A stretch of DNA of 64,000 nucleotides from Phytopseudomonas seleniipraecipitans (GTDB lineage Bacteria; Pseudomonadota; Gammaproteobacteria; Pseudomonadales; Pseudomonadaceae), in NCBI RefSeq assembly GCF_900102335.1, contig NZ_FNBM01000006.1, forward strand, positions 124,001-188,000. The letters run 5' to 3'. The notes under the pieces were generated by a model. That model worked only from the letters and a program-made list of their open reading frames with translations. It was not told the origin of the DNA and did no database searches. Each line of letters starts with the position of its first letter. Within the stretch, counting starts at the first letter, position 1. The translations under genes were made by a program, and so were the position numbers. Shown piece after piece: positions 10,047 through 19,479 of this stretch.

Positions 10047-10808
10047 ATGAACGACGATCCCTTTGCCCAGGCTGACGCCGATTGGCTGCAGTTGATTGGT
10101 GCGGCCCGTGAGTGGTTCACCAGCCCCTTAGGGCGGTTGCTGCTGGAGCAGGAGCAGCGCCTGCTGGACGAGGAACTGGCGCGCTTCTTCGGCGGCTACC
10201 TGGTGCACTACGGCCCGTGTGCCGAAACCTCCATCGACACACAGCAGATCCAGCGCAGCGTGCGCGTTGGCGCCCCGTTCGCGGGCGTCGAGATCGTCTG
10301 TGAAGAGCAGTCCTGGCCGCTGGTCGAGCATGCCGCCGACGTGGTGGTACTGCAGCACGGTCTGGACTTCTGCCAGTCCCCCCACGGCCTGCTGCGCGAG
10401 GCTGCGCGCAGCGTGCGCCCGGGCGGTCACCTGCTGGTGGTCGGCATCAACCCGCTGAGTGCCTGGGGCATCCGTCATCTGTTCGCCCATGACATCCTTC
10501 ACGAGGCTCGTTGTATCGCGCCGGGGCGCCTTGGCGACTGGCTCAACCTGCTTGGCTTCGCGCTGGAGAAACGGCGCTTCGGATGTTATCGTCCGCCGCT
10601 TGCTTCCGCTGCCTGGCAGGCTCGGCTCGCCCCCCTGGAACGCTGGGGCGGCGCCTGGCAGTCGCCGGGTGGCGGTTTTTACGTATTGGTGGCGCGCAAG
10701 CTGGTGGTCGGCCTGCGCCCCCTGCGCCAGCCCCGTCGCGAACCGATGGGCAAGCTGGTGCCCATGCCGGTCGCCAAGGTCAGCCGTCGCGATAGCGAAG
10801 CGTCCTGA
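10047..10808 (+). CDS. SAM-dependent methyltransferase-like protein
   Basis: Class I methyltransferase fold of 253 residues. The visible landmarks are the post-IV region VLQHGLDFCQSPHGLLREAARSVRPGGHLLVVGINPLS, with the typical R-P-G-G turn, and a HGLD/Cys loop in place of a strict acidic motif. Substrate unknown. It is conserved between gloB and rnhA in pseudomonads. The ATG at 10047 was preferred because upstream in-frame codons lie in the gloB promoter region. The C-terminus is basic (residues about 225-253) and probably not part of the catalytic fold. It may share a transcript with rnhA, 44 nt downstream. Confidence 0.8.
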   Translation: MNDDPFAQADADWLQLIGAAREWFTSPLGRLLLEQEQRLLDEELARFFGGYLVHYGPCAETSIDTQQIQRSVRVGAPFAGVEIVCEEQSWPLVEHAADVVVLQHGLDFCQSPHGLLREAARSVRPGGHLLVVGINPLSAWGIRHLFAHDILHEARCIAPGRLGDWLNLLGFALEKRRFGCYRPPLASAAWQARLAPLERWGGAWQSPGGGFYVLVARKLVVGLRPLRQPRREPMGKLVPMPVAKVSRRDSEAS

Positions 10809-10852
10809 TCCGGCAATCGCAACATCGATCAGACCATAGACGAAGGCGCTGA

Positions 10853-11305
10853 ATGTCCGAACAAGTTGAGCTTTACACCGACGGTGCCTGCAAAGGCAAT
10901 CCCGGCGTCGGTGGCTGGGGCGCATTGCTGGTGTTCCAGGGTGTGGAAAAGGAACTTTGGGGCGGCGAGGCCGTGACCACCAACAACCGCATGGAACTGA
11001 TGGGGGCGATTCGCGGCCTGGCCGAGTTGAAACGTCCCTGTGACGTACGCCTGGTTACCGACTCGCAATACGTCATGAAGGGCATTCAGGAATGGATGCC
11101 CAACTGGAAGAAGCGTGGCTGGAAAACCGCTGCGAAAGAGCCGGTAAAGAATGCCGACCTGTGGCAGCAACTGGACGAGCAGGTCAACCGTCACAACGTG
11201 ACCTGGCAGTGGGTGCGCGGCCACATTGGCCACCCAGGCAATGAACGCGCGGACCAGCTGGCCAACCGCGGCGTCGAAGACATCAGGAGCATGAAGCGTG
11301 CGTAG
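10853..11305 (+). CDS. rnhA: Ribonuclease HI
   Basis: Cuts the RNA strand of RNA-DNA hybrids (R-loops, Okazaki primers). All four metal-binding acidic residues are at the canonical positions: D10 ([12 protein letters not shown]), E48 (NNRMEL), D70 (VTDSQYV) and D134 (NERADQLA), with the catalytic His at 124 ([10 protein letters not shown]). Length 150 residues. The 3' end overlaps dnaQ by 8 nt and contains the dnaQ Shine-Dalgarno. Confidence 0.97.
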   Translation: MSEQVELYTDGACKGNPGVGGWGALLVFQGVEKELWGGEAVTTNNRMELMGAIRGLAELKRPCDVRLVTDSQYVMKGIQEWMPNWKKRGWKTAAKEPVKNADLWQQLDEQVNRHNVTWQWVRGHIGHPGNERADQLANRGVEDIRSMKRA

Positions 11306-12038
11306 AGTTGTACTGGATACTGAAACTACCGGTATGCCGGTTAGCGATGGTCACCGGGTCATCGAAATCGGCTGTGTCGAGGTCGAGGGGCGTCGCCTGA
11401 CCGGGCGGCACTTCCATGTGTACCTGCAGCCCGATCGTGATATCGATGAAGGCGCTATCGCCGTTCACGGCATCACCAGCGAAGACCTCAAGGACAAACC
11501 GCGCTTCAAAGACGTTGCCGACGAGTTCTACGAGTTCATCAAGGGCGCGCAGCTGATCATCCACAATGCGCCGTTCGACGTGGGCTTTCTGGCCAATGAG
11601 TTCTCGCTGATCGGCCAGCACGAGCGCGCGGACCTCGCCTCGTATTGCGACGTGCTGGACAGCCTGCAGATGGCCCGCGAGCGCCATCCGGGCCAGCGCA
11701 ACAGCCTCGATGCGCTGTGCAAACGCTATGGCGTCGACAACTCCGGCCGCGAGCTGCACGGCGCCTTGCTCGACTCCGAGATTCTTGCCGACGTCTATCT
11801 GGCGATGACCGGTGGGCAGACCAATCTTTCGCTGGCGGGTGATGGTTCCGAAGGTGACGGCAACGGCCGTCAGCAGCCGACACCGATTCGCCGCCTGCCC
11901 GCCGACCGGGCCCAGGGTGTGGTGATTGCCGCCAGCGCCGAAGATATCGCCGCTCATGTCGCGCGCCTGGCGGCAATCGAGAAGGCCGCCGGCGCCCCCG
12001 CGCTGTGGGCGCAGATGGAAGAGGGCGCCGCCTCCTGA
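11298..12038 (+). CDS. dnaQ: DNA polymerase III epsilon subunit (proofreading exonuclease)
   Basis: 3'-5' exonuclease of the replicative polymerase core, 246 residues. ExoI motif VLDTETTG near residues 5-12, ExoII around [12 protein letters not shown], Exo[17 protein letters not shown]. The C-terminal tail (after about residue 180) is the flexible region that binds the alpha subunit. The start codon is GTG at 11298, inside rnhA, with AGGAG at 11285-11289. This indicates translational coupling, the reverse of the divergent rnhA/dnaQ arrangement in E. coli. Confidence 0.96.
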   Translation: MRRVVLDTETTGMPVSDGHRVIEIGCVEVEGRRLTGRHFHVYLQPDRDIDEGAIAVHGITSEDLKDKPRFKDVADEFYEFIKGAQLIIHNAPFDVGFLANEFSLIGQHERADLASYCDVLDSLQMARERHPGQRNSLDALCKRYGVDNSGRELHGALLDSEILADVYLAMTGGQTNLSLAGDGSEGDGNGRQQPTPIRRLPADRAQGVVIAASAEDIAAHVARLAAIEKAAGAPALWAQMEEGAAS

Positions 12039-12107
12039 TCGGCGAATTGCGACCTTTTCGTACAGCTGCGCTTGCAGGGGGTTCCGTCCTTTCCGGCGAG
12101 CCTCTAC

Positions 12108-12145
12108 CCTGAGGACACAGCGGGTCGATCCCGTGTGACCTCAGG
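12108..12145 (+). promoter_or_regulatory. Hairpin overlapping the ldcA Shine-Dalgarno
   Basis: Arms CCTGAGG, CACA and CGGG pair with CCCG, TGTG and CCTCAGG around a TCGAT loop. That gives 15 base pairs, interrupted by one A-A mismatch and one bulged G. The 3' arm ends in AGG, the start of the AGGTG Shine-Dalgarno (12143-12147) for the ATG at 12154. If this RNA is transcribed, the ribosome site would be partly closed. Seen directly; the regulatory role is inference. Confidence 0.5.
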
Positions 12146-12153
12146 TGTAGCTG

Positions 12154-14424
12154 ATGTACAAAGACCTCAAGTTCCCGGTACTCATCGTTCATCGTGATAT
12201 CAAGGCCGATACCGTGGCCGGCGAGCGTGTACGGGCCATCGCCCAAGAACTGGAGCAGGACGGTTTCACCATTCTGCCCACGGCCAGTTCTGCGGAGGGG
12301 CACATCGTCGCTTCTACCCATCATGGCCTGGCGTGCATCCTGGTCGCCGCCGAGGGCGCTGGGGAAAATCGCCACTTGCTGCAGGACATGGTCGAGCTGA
12401 TTCGCATCGCTCGTCGACGCGCGCCGCAGCTACCGATTTTCGCCCTTGGCGAGCAGGTCACCATCGAGAACGCGCCGGCCGAAGCCATGGCCGACCTCAA
12501 TCAGCTGCGCGGCATTCTCTACCTGTTCGAAGATACCGTGCCGTTCCTGGCCCGGCAGGTGGCGCGAGCTGCGCGCAATTACCTCGATGGCTTGTTGCCG
12601 CCGTTCTTCAAGGCGCTGGTGCAGCACACCTCGCAGTCCAACTATTCCTGGCATACGCCTGGCCATGGCGGGGGGGTGGCCTACCGCAAGAGTCCGGTGG
12701 GCCAGGCGTTTCACCAGTTCTTCGGGGAAAACACGCTGCGCTCCGATCTGTCGGTGTCGGTGCCCGAACTCGGGTCGCTGCTCGACCACACCGGCCCGCT
12801 GGCGGCCGCCGAGGAGCGTGCCGCCCGCAACTTCGGCGCCGACCACACCTATTTCGTGATCAACGGCACCTCGACCGCCAACAAGATCGTCTGGCATTCG
12901 ATGGTCGGCCGTGACGACCTAGTGCTGGTGGATCGCAACTGCCACAAATCGATTCTCCACGCGATCATCATGACCGGCGCGATTCCGCTATACCTCTCGC
13001 CGGAGCGCAACGAGCTGGGGATCATCGGGCCGATTCCGCTGAGCGAGTTCTCCCGCGAGTCTATCCAGGCCAAGATCGATGCCAGCCCGCTGGCGCGCGG
13101 CCGGGAGCCCAAGGTCAAGCTCGTGGTGGTGACCAACTCGACTTACGACGGGCTGTGCTACAACGCCGAACTGATCAAGCGCACCCTGGGCGACTCGGTC
13201 GAGGTGCTGCATTTCGATGAGGCCTGGTACGCCTACGCCGCGTTCCATGAGTTCTACGCCGGCCGCTACGGAATGGGCACCACACGTGAGGCCGGCGGCC
13301 CGATGGTGTTCACTACGCATTCGACTCACAAGCTGCTGGCAGCCTTCAGTCAGGCGTCGATGATTCACGTGCAAGAGGGCGGCGCGGGCACCGGTGTGCG
13401 CAAGCTTGATCGCGATCGCTTCAATGAAGCTTTCATGATGCACATTTCCACGTCGCCGCAGTACGGCATCATCGCCTCGCTGGACGTCGCCTCGGCGATG
13501 ATGGAAGGGCCGGCCGGGCGTTCACTGATCCAGGAAACCTTCGACGAAGCCTTGAGTTTCCGCCGTGCCCTCGCCAACCTCGGGCAGAGCCTGAGCAGCG
13601 AGGATTGGTGGTTCAGTATCTGGCAGCCACCACAGACCGAAGGCGCCGATGATGTATCCACGACGGACTGGCTGCTGCAGCCCGAAGCTGATTGGCACGG
13701 TTTCGGTGACGTGGCCGAGGACTACGTGCTGCTCGACCCGATCAAGGTGACGCTGGTGATGCCCGGCCTGACCGCCGGCGGCCGCCTGGATGACCGCGGC
13801 ATTCCCGCTGCGGTGGTCAGCAAGTTCCTCTGGGAGCGTGGCCTGGTGGTCGAGAAAACCGGCCTGTACTCGTTCCTCGTGCTGTTTTCCATGGGCATTA
13901 CCAAAGGCAAATGGAGCACGCTGCTGACCGAACTGCTGGAGTTCAAGCGCAGCTACGACGCCAACCTGCCATTGACCAGCGTGCTGCCTTCCATCGCCAG
14001 GGACGGTGGCAGCCGCTACCAGGGCATGGGCCTGCACGACCTCTGCGATGCGCTGCACGATTGCTACCGAGAGAACGCCACCGCCAAATCGCTCAAGCGC
14101 ATGTACACCGTGCTGCCTGAGATCGCCTTGAAGCCGGCCGACGCCTACAACCAGCTGGTGCGCGGTGAGGTGGAAGAAGTGTTGGTCGACGATGTGCAAG
14201 GGCGCATCGCGGCAGTGATGCTGGTGCCTTATCCGCCGGGTATTCCGCTGATCATGCCTGGCGAGCGCTTCACCACGGAAACACGCTCGATCATCGATTA
14301 CTTGCGCTTCGCTCAGGCATTCGAGCAGCGCTTCCCCGGTTTCGATGCCGACGTACACGGGCTGCAGCGCCATGAGGGCGATCAGGGCCGCTATTACACC
14401 GTGGATTGCATCACGCAAGCGTGA
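12154..14424 (+). CDS. ldcA: Lysine decarboxylase (Orn/Lys/Arg decarboxylase family)
   Basis: PLP enzyme, 756 residues, with the N-terminal wing domain (about 1-130), the large aspartate-aminotransferase-fold PLP domain and the C-terminal domain of inducible basic amino-acid decarboxylases. The Schiff-base lysine is K393 in HSTHKLLAAFSQ. The substrate-loop landmarks WHTPGHGGG and VINGTSTANK are present. It closely resembles P. aeruginosa LdcA (PA1818) as I remember it, which makes cadaverine from lysine. No cadaverine/lysine antiporter gene (ldcB) follows. A strong leader hairpin precedes it. The substrate is inferred from family membership. Confidence 0.88.
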   Translation: MYKDLKFPVLIVHRDIKADTVAGERVRAIAQELEQDGFTILPTASSAEGHIVASTHHGLACILVAAEGAGENRHLLQDMVELIRIARRRAPQLPIFALGEQVTIENAPAEAMADLNQLRGILYLFEDTVPFLARQVARAARNYLDGLLPPFFKALVQHTSQSNYSWHTPGHGGGVAYRKSPVGQAFHQFFGENTLRSDLSVSVPELGSLLDHTGPLAAAEERAARNFGADHTYFVINGTSTANKIVWHSMVGRDDLVLVDRNCHKSILHAIIMTGAIPLYLSPERNELGIIGPIPLSEFSRESIQAKIDASPLARGREPKVKLVVVTNSTYDGLCYNAELIKRTLGDSVEVLHFDEAWYAYAAFHEFYAGRYGMGTTREAGGPMVFTTHSTHKLLAAFSQASMIHVQEGGAGTGVRKLDRDRFNEAFMMHISTSPQYGIIASLDVASAMMEGPAGRSLIQETFDEALSFRRALANLGQSLSSEDWWFSIWQPPQTEGADDVSTTDWLLQPEADWHGFGDVAEDYVLLDPIKVTLVMPGLTAGGRLDDRGIPAAVVSKFLWERGLVVEKTGLYSFLVLFSMGITKGKWSTLLTELLEFKRSYDANLPLTSVLPSIARDGGSRYQGMGLHDLCDALHDCYRENATAKSLKRMYTVLPEIALKPADAYNQLVRGEVEEVLVDDVQGRIAAVMLVPYPPGIPLIMPGERFTTETRSIIDYLRFAQAFEQRFPGFDADVHGLQRHEGDQGRYYTVDCITQA

Positions 14425-14433
14425 AACGACATA

Positions 14434-14454
14434 AATGCGCCATATTGGCGCATT
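14434..14454. terminator. Hairpin after ldcA
   Basis: Perfect 9-bp stem AATGCGCCA / TGGCGCATT with a TAT loop, 10 nt past the ldcA stop. There is no U-tract on the plus strand, so termination would be inefficient or factor-assisted. Confidence 0.45.
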
Positions 14455-14493
14455 CGCTTGAGCGAGGCGTGCTGCACGTCACACCGGGTGTGA

Positions 14494-14521
14494 TCGACTT
14501 TCCAGCCGCGCTTGCTATAGT
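14494..14521 (+). promoter_or_regulatory. Candidate sigma-70 promoter for the crotonase gene
   Basis: -35 TCGACT (4 of 6), 16-nt spacer, extended -10 TGC-TATAGT (5 of 6 in the hexamer). It lies about 95 nt upstream of the chosen ATG and downstream of the ldcA hairpin. Pattern match only. Confidence 0.4.
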
Positions 14522-14617
14522 TGCGCGGTTCCCAGTAACCGCCATCACGGGGCCATTAGTGCCGCCGTTGCCCCTATGATCCATAGCGCTCAGCGCTTGC
14601 TGCCGAGGATGACTGTC

Positions 14618-15430
14618 ATGGCCGACTATCAGGCTTTTCGCGTCGAGTTGGCTGACAAGGTCGCCCATGTGGTTATCAATCGCCCGGAAAAGATCAACGC
14701 GATGAACGCCGCCTTCTGGACGGAGATCATCGACATTTTCCGTTGGGTCGATGAGACCGATGAAGTCCGCGTCGTGGTGTTATCCGGCGCAGGAAAGCAC
14801 TTTTCTTCCGGCATCGACCTCAGCCTGCTGGCGCAAATCGGCAGCCAGTTGGGCACGGACGTCGGGCGCAACGCGCAGACCCTGCGGCGCAAGATTCTCG
14901 AGCTGCAGGCCTCGTTCAATGCTGTCGACCAGTGCCGCAAGCCGGTGCTGGCCGCGATCCAGGGCTATTGCCTCGGTGGCGCCATCGACCTCGTGTCGGC
15001 GTGCGACATGCGTTATTGCGCCGAAGACGCGCAGTTCGCCATCAAGGAGATCGATGTCGGTATGGCTGCCGATGTCGGGACCCTGCAGCGTCTGCCAAGA
15101 ATTATCGGCGATGGCATGATGCGCGAGCTGGCGTTCACGGGGCGCACGGTTGGTGCGGCGGAAGCCCGTCAGATTGGCCTGGTCAACCAGGTTTTTGCCG
15201 ACCTCGATGGCCTGCAGACTGGGGTAATGGATATCGCTCGGCTGATCGCCGCAAAATCGCCAATTGCCGTGCGCGGTACCAAGGAAATGATTCGCTATAT
15301 GCGCGATCATCGCGTCGACGACGGGCTTGAGTACGTCGCGACCTGGAACGCCGCCATGCTGCAGTCAGTCGACCTGCGTGTGGCCATGGCGGCTCACATG
15401 AGCAAGCAAAACCCGGAATTCGCTGACTGA
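14618..15430 (+). CDS. Crotonase family, dienoyl-CoA isomerase-like (ECH1-like)
   Basis: Enoyl-CoA hydratase/isomerase fold, 270 residues. The oxyanion-hole segments KHFSSGIDL and GYCLGGAIDLVSACDMRYC are present. The acidic pair in IKEIDVGMAADVGTLQRLP resembles delta3,5-delta2,4-dienoyl-CoA isomerases more than typical hydratases. It likely acts in beta-oxidation of unsaturated fatty acids. The ATG at 14618 (MADYQAF) lies 9 nt after a GAGG Shine-Dalgarno; ATGs at 14609 and 14576 are less well placed. Substrate specificity is inferred from the motif. Confidence 0.88.
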   Translation: MADYQAFRVELADKVAHVVINRPEKINAMNAAFWTEIIDIFRWVDETDEVRVVVLSGAGKHFSSGIDLSLLAQIGSQLGTDVGRNAQTLRRKILELQASFNAVDQCRKPVLAAIQGYCLGGAIDLVSACDMRYCAEDAQFAIKEIDVGMAADVGTLQRLPRIIGDGMMRELAFTGRTVGAAEARQIGLVNQVFADLDGLQTGVMDIARLIAAKSPIAVRGTKEMIRYMRDHRVDDGLEYVATWNAAMLQSVDLRVAMAAHMSKQNPEFAD

Positions 15431-15468
15431 TGTCGGCTTTATCACTTATGCGAGAGGCACAATAGCGG

Positions 15469-17127
15469 ATGGTTTCTGGAGCATCGTCACTGGGGCTGGT
15501 TCGCGACGAACTGTTCGCCACGATCGAAGAGGCCGAGGCGAGCCTCGAGCAGTTCATTGTCGAGCGCAATAACGGCAGCCTGTTGCAACAGGCCGTGGAC
15601 AACCTGCATCAGGTGCGCGGCACGCTCAATCTGATCGAGCTGACCGGCGCCGAGCTGCTTGCCCAGGAAGTACTCGACCAGGCCACCGATATTCCCGCTG
15701 GTGTCGGTCAGGAGCGCGACGCTCAACTGGCGGCGCTGAGTAACGCCCTGCATGTGCTGCGCCGTTATCTCGAAGGCCTCGATGTGCATCGTCAAGAGAT
15801 GCCCGAGCTGCTGCTGCCGGCAATCAACGATCTGCGCCAGGCCTGCCGGCAACCGCCGCTGCCGGAGAGCTTCTTTTTCAGCGTGCGCCTCGACCAGGCT
15901 CGCCCACGCATGGCGCCGCCGGCGCTGGATGCTGCGGCGAAGGAGAGCGAAGGCCGTCGGCTGCGGCAGATGTATCAGGTCGGCCTGCTGGGCTTCATCC
16001 GTGAGCAGAACCCTGCCGCCAGCATGAAGTTGATGGGCCGCGCCATGGGCCGCCTGGACAAACTGTTTGCCAACGAGCCCCGCGGGCGCCTGTGCTGGTT
16101 GAGCGCTGCTGCCCTTGAAGCACAGAACGATGGGCAGCTGTTGCCGCGCAAGTCGCGTAAGCAGCTGTTCTCGCGTATCGACCGCGAATTGCGGCAAATG
16201 CTGATCAATGGCGCCTACGAGCCACCGCGCAGCCTGCTCAAGGAGCTGCTGTATCTGGTCGCGCTTTCCGGCGGCCAGGGTCCGATGGCTGCTGAGGTGC
16301 GTGAGCTGTTTGGCATCACCGCGCTGCCGTTCACCGACCACCTTCTCGAAGAGGAATACCAGCGTCTGTCTGGGCCGGGCAAGGCTGTCATGCGCTCGCT
16401 GAGTTCGGCGATTCGCGAGGAGCTGGCCAGCGTCAAGGACCTGCTCGACCTGATCGAACGGGGCACCTTGCAGGGCGATGGCTTGAGCAGCCTGCATGCG
16501 CTGCTGGGCAAACTGAGCAAGACCCTGGCGATGGTTGGGCTCAGCTCGGCCGGCAATTCGCTGGCCACCCAGCTGCCGACGGTCAACAAGTGGTGCGAGG
16601 GCACACCTGCCGAGGCGGATGAGCTGATCACCCTGGCAGACGCTGTGCTGTACGTCGAAGGCATGGTGGCGACCCTGGAGCGCGGCGAGCGCGTCAGCCT
16701 GCCGCGGCCCGAGCCAGAGCTGTGCACCTTTGCCCAGCATCAACTCTTCGAGGCGCGCGTTGTCGTGCTTGATGAAGCCCGCGCTGGGCTGGCCCTGGCG
16801 AAACGGGCGATCACCGCTTACCTCGAAGCGGCGGGCGACCGTATGCACCTCGCCAACGTACCGTTCAGCTTGCAGGCTGTGCGTGGCGGCCTGTGGTTTC
16901 TTGGCCAGGAGCGCGCCGCGGTACTGGTCGGAGCCTGTGCCGACTACATCCAGACGCAGATGCTCGACGCCGAGCAGATGCCCGCAGAAGCGCGTCTGGA
17001 AGTGCTCGCCGATGCATTGAGTAGCCTTGAATATTACCTGGAAGCCGATACCGGGCTGGCGCAACCGAGCGTGCTGGATCTGGCCACCGAAAGCGTACGC
17101 GCGCTGGGCCAGGAGATAGCGGCGTGA
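15469..17127 (+). CDS. fimL: FimL: twitching-motility/cAMP regulator related to the ChpA N-terminus
   Basis: 552 residues, largely helical, resembling the N-terminal region of the chemosensory kinase ChpA. P. aeruginosa FimL promotes type IV pilus assembly and cAMP production through CyaB, working with FimV and PilG. The first Hpt-like helix reads [13 protein letters not shown], placing His47 four residues before the Gly, which is the phospho-acceptor spacing of real Hpt domains (see findings). Position between the crotonase gene and nudC matches PA1822 from memory. Its stop overlaps the nudC start region. Confidence 0.85.
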   Translation: MVSGASSLGLVRDELFATIEEAEASLEQFIVERNNGSLLQQAVDNLHQVRGTLNLIELTGAELLAQEVLDQATDIPAGVGQERDAQLAALSNALHVLRRYLEGLDVHRQEMPELLLPAINDLRQACRQPPLPESFFFSVRLDQARPRMAPPALDAAAKESEGRRLRQMYQVGLLGFIREQNPAASMKLMGRAMGRLDKLFANEPRGRLCWLSAAALEAQNDGQLLPRKSRKQLFSRIDRELRQMLINGAYEPPRSLLKELLYLVALSGGQGPMAAEVRELFGITALPFTDHLLEEEYQRLSGPGKAVMRSLSSAIREELASVKDLLDLIERGTLQGDGLSSLHALLGKLSKTLAMVGLSSAGNSLATQLPTVNKWCEGTPAEADELITLADAVLYVEGMVATLERGERVSLPRPEPELCTFAQHQLFEARVVVLDEARAGLALAKRAITAYLEAAGDRMHLANVPFSLQAVRGGLWFLGQERAAVLVGACADYIQTQMLDAEQMPAEARLEVLADALSSLEYYLEADTGLAQPSVLDLATESVRALGQEIAA

Positions 17128-17957
17128 TGCCGACTCGCTGGTTGCCCGAACTGCTGGATTGTGAACAGCCTGGTGGCTTGGCTGTGGTACATCATCGCCA
17201 GCACTTCCTGAGCGATTCCAGCGGGCTTTTCTTTCCACGCGCCTGGTTGAAAAAACAGGACTTGCCGGCGATTGCCGAGCACGGCCTCGGGCACTTCCGG
17301 GGCGAGCCGCTTTACCTGATCGAACTCGACCACAAGGCCGAACTCCCAGGCTGCAGCTGGCAGGGGCTGCGACAGATCATGCTGGAAGGCGACAGCGAGC
17401 TGTTCCAACTGCTCGGTTACGCCGCGCAGATCGGCACCTGGGCCAGCGACAATCGATTCTGTGGCGGCTGCGCCACTCCCATGGAACTGGTCGCTGGCGA
17501 GCGCGCCATGCATTGCCCACGCTGCAACCTGCGCCAGTATCCGCAGCTATCGCCGAGCATGATCGTGCTGGTCACCCGCGGTGACGAAGTACTCTTGGCC
17601 CGTTCACCGCGCTTCGTTACCGGGGTGTACAGCACGCTGGCCGGGTTCGTCGAACCCGGCGAGTCGGTCGAGCAGTGCGTGGCTCGGGAAGTCCGTGAAG
17701 AGGTCGGCGTAGAAGTCTGTGACATCGAGTACCAGGGCAGCCAGAATTGGCCATTCCCCCACTCGCTGATGCTCGGCTTCCATGCTCGCTATGCCGGTGG
17801 CGAGATCGTCCGGCAAGAGGCGGAAATCGAAGACGCACGCTGGTTTTCCATCCACGAGATGCCACCTCTGCCGGCATCTCGCTCGATTGCCCGTTATCTG
17901 ATCGATTTGTACGTCGCGCGACGCTTAGGGCTGGCCGAACCAGTGCTGCCAGGCTAG
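17127..17957 (+). CDS. nudC: NAD+/NADH pyrophosphatase (Nudix), also deNADding enzyme family
   Basis: Hydrolyses NAD(H) to NMN(H) and AMP; the family also removes NAD caps from RNA. It has a four-Cys zinc ribbon ([11 protein letters not shown] ... [11 protein letters not shown], about residues 111-131) and a complete Nudix box beginning [23 protein letters not shown] in the C-terminal half, followed by the [11 protein letters not shown] signature typical of NudC. Length 276 from the ATG at 17127, which overlaps the fimL stop (TGATG). A GTG at 17124 is the alternative. The last 33 nt overlap the convergent permease gene. Confidence 0.94.
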   Translation: MPTRWLPELLDCEQPGGLAVVHHRQHFLSDSSGLFFPRAWLKKQDLPAIAEHGLGHFRGEPLYLIELDHKAELPGCSWQGLRQIMLEGDSELFQLLGYAAQIGTWASDNRFCGGCATPMELVAGERAMHCPRCNLRQYPQLSPSMIVLVTRGDEVLLARSPRFVTGVYSTLAGFVEPGESVEQCVAREVREEVGVEVCDIEYQGSQNWPFPHSLMLGFHARYAGGEIVRQEAEIEDARWFSIHEMPPLPASRSIARYLIDLYVARRLGLAEPVLPG

Positions 17958-18710
17958 GCGTACGGTCAGCGCGAGTACCACCGCGATAAATACCGGACGG
18001 ATGAATTTCGAACCGCCACCGATAGCGGTGCGTGCGCCGAGGAAGGCGCCTGCCATCAGCGCAAGGCCCATGCACAAGCCCAGCACCCAGGCCACCTGGC
18101 CGGCGGCAATGAACACCACCAGTGCACAGGCATTGCTGACGAAGTTCATGCTGCGCGCCACACCGCTGGCACGCAGCAGATCCAGCGGATAAAGCAGCAG
18201 CGTACTGACCGTCCAGAAGGCACCGGTGCCTGGACCCGCCACGCCGTCATAAAAACCCAGGCTCAGACTCTGTGGCCACTGCCGCTTTTTAGCGATAGGC
18301 CGGTCAGCGTCCAACGGGGCCGCTGGCGTTTTGCCAAACAGCAAATACAGGCCGCAGGCGAAGACCACCACCGGCAGCATCTGATTGAGCCATTCGGCCG
18401 GCATCCAATGCACCACCACTGCGCCGATCGCCGAACCTACAGCGGTGCCGATCAGCGCATTGCGCCACTGCCGCGGTACGAACAACTTGCGACGGTAGAA
18501 GGTATAGCTGGCAATCGCGGCGCCAAACGTCGAGCTGAGTTTGTTGGTACCCAGCACCAGGTGCGGCGGCAGGCCGGCGGTGAGCAGCGCTGGAATGGTC
18601 AGCAGGCCACCACCGCCTGCGATGGCGTCGATAAATCCGGCAATGAAAGCGACCAGGGCAAGCAGTAGCAGCGTCGTGGGATCGACAGCCATTTCAAAGG
18701 GGAAGGGCAT
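17925..18710 (-). CDS. TauE/SafE (TSUP) family membrane permease, YfcA-like
   Basis: 261 residues, about eight hydrophobic segments. The signature N-terminal repeat [20 protein letters not shown] and the [10 protein letters not shown] segment are diagnostic of the YfcA branch. Members export or import sulfur-containing or organic anions, and the substrate is unknown here. Start taken at 18710 ([11 protein letters not shown]); an ATG at 18692 is possible, and neither has a strong Shine-Dalgarno. Convergent with nudC (33-nt overlap) and divergent from the small membrane protein gene. Confidence 0.87.
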   Translation of the reverse strand: MPFPFEMAVDPTTLLLLALVAFIAGFIDAIAGGGGLLTIPALLTAGLPPHLVLGTNKLSSTFGAAIASYTFYRRKLFVPRQWRNALIGTAVGSAIGAVVVHWMPAEWLNQMLPVVVFACGLYLLFGKTPAAPLDADRPIAKKRQWPQSLSLGFYDGVAGPGTGAFWTVSTLLLYPLDLLRASGVARSMNFVSNACALVVFIAAGQVAWVLGLCMGLALMAGAFLGARTAIGGGSKFIRPVFIAVVLALTVRLAWQHWFGQP

Positions 18711-18808
18711 AAAAAGCGACCTGTATCCAATTGTGCGGTGGCGGCGCTATTCGCAGAGGAATGCGCTGCGCATAATGCCGACATTTTCTCGCACAAGGAA
18801 TTGATTCC

Positions 18809-19456
18809 ATGCAGTACAACGGTCTTGCCTGGGCAACAGCCCTGCTGGCGTTGCTGGTGCTGTTCGTCGCGGTTCGGGTGTTATTCGGCGGGCGCTGGTT
18901 TCTGGCCTGGTTGCGGGGTACCTGCGGGCTGGTGTTTCTCGCCCTGGCGGTGATGGTAGGGCTGGTGGCTTACGATTTGAGCCGCTACGACCCGTACCCG
19001 ACAGATAAGCCATTGCTGACCCTGAGCTTCCACCGTAGCGGCAACCTTTATCAGGTCGACATTCTCGAAAACGGCGTTCAGCGCAGCGTCAATCTTGAGG
19101 GTGATCTCTGGCAGTTGGATGTGCGTCTACTGCAGTGGAAAGGGCTGGCGGCGTTGATCGGGCTGGAGCCGGGCTATCGCCTCGAAAAGCTCGATAGCCG
19201 CTTTTTGGCTATCGAGCAACAGACCCAGGCTCGTTACACGCAGGCTGAATTGACCCAGAGCCTATATGGCGTCGATTTGTGGCGCTGGCTGCGCCTGGGC
19301 CAGCATGACCTGTTGATGTTCGATGCCCAGGCTCGCCGCGTGACTTACCTGCCGATTGCTGAAGATGCGGTGTTCAATATCAGCCTCACGCCCACCGGCC
19401 TGCTGGCACAGCCGATGAACCAGGCTGCCCACCAGGCCCTGCAGGACTGGCAGTAA
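18809..19456 (+). CDS. Conserved membrane-anchored protein of unknown function
   Basis: 215 residues. Two hydrophobic segments (about 5-27 and 32-53) form a hairpin, followed by a soluble domain of about 160 residues, rich in Leu, Trp and Arg and probably periplasmic. I do not recognise a catalytic motif. Some databases label relatives as multidrug transporters, but two membrane segments do not support that. The start has AAGGAATTGATTCC before the ATG. It is an isolated plus-strand gene between two minus-strand genes, so it probably has its own promoter in the 98-nt divergent gap. Confidence 0.75.
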   Translation: MQYNGLAWATALLALLVLFVAVRVLFGGRWFLAWLRGTCGLVFLALAVMVGLVAYDLSRYDPYPTDKPLLTLSFHRSGNLYQVDILENGVQRSVNLEGDLWQLDVRLLQWKGLAALIGLEPGYRLEKLDSRFLAIEQQTQARYTQAELTQSLYGVDLWRWLRLGQHDLLMFDAQARRVTYLPIAEDAVFNISLTPTGLLAQPMNQAAHQALQDWQ

Positions 19457-19479
19457 GGCGCCGACTCGGGGCACCGCTT

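Noticed and set aside
15487..17238. 583-codon minus-strand open frame opposite fimL and nudC
   Set aside because: Shadow of fimL; low-complexity Gln/Arg/His composition and no motif.
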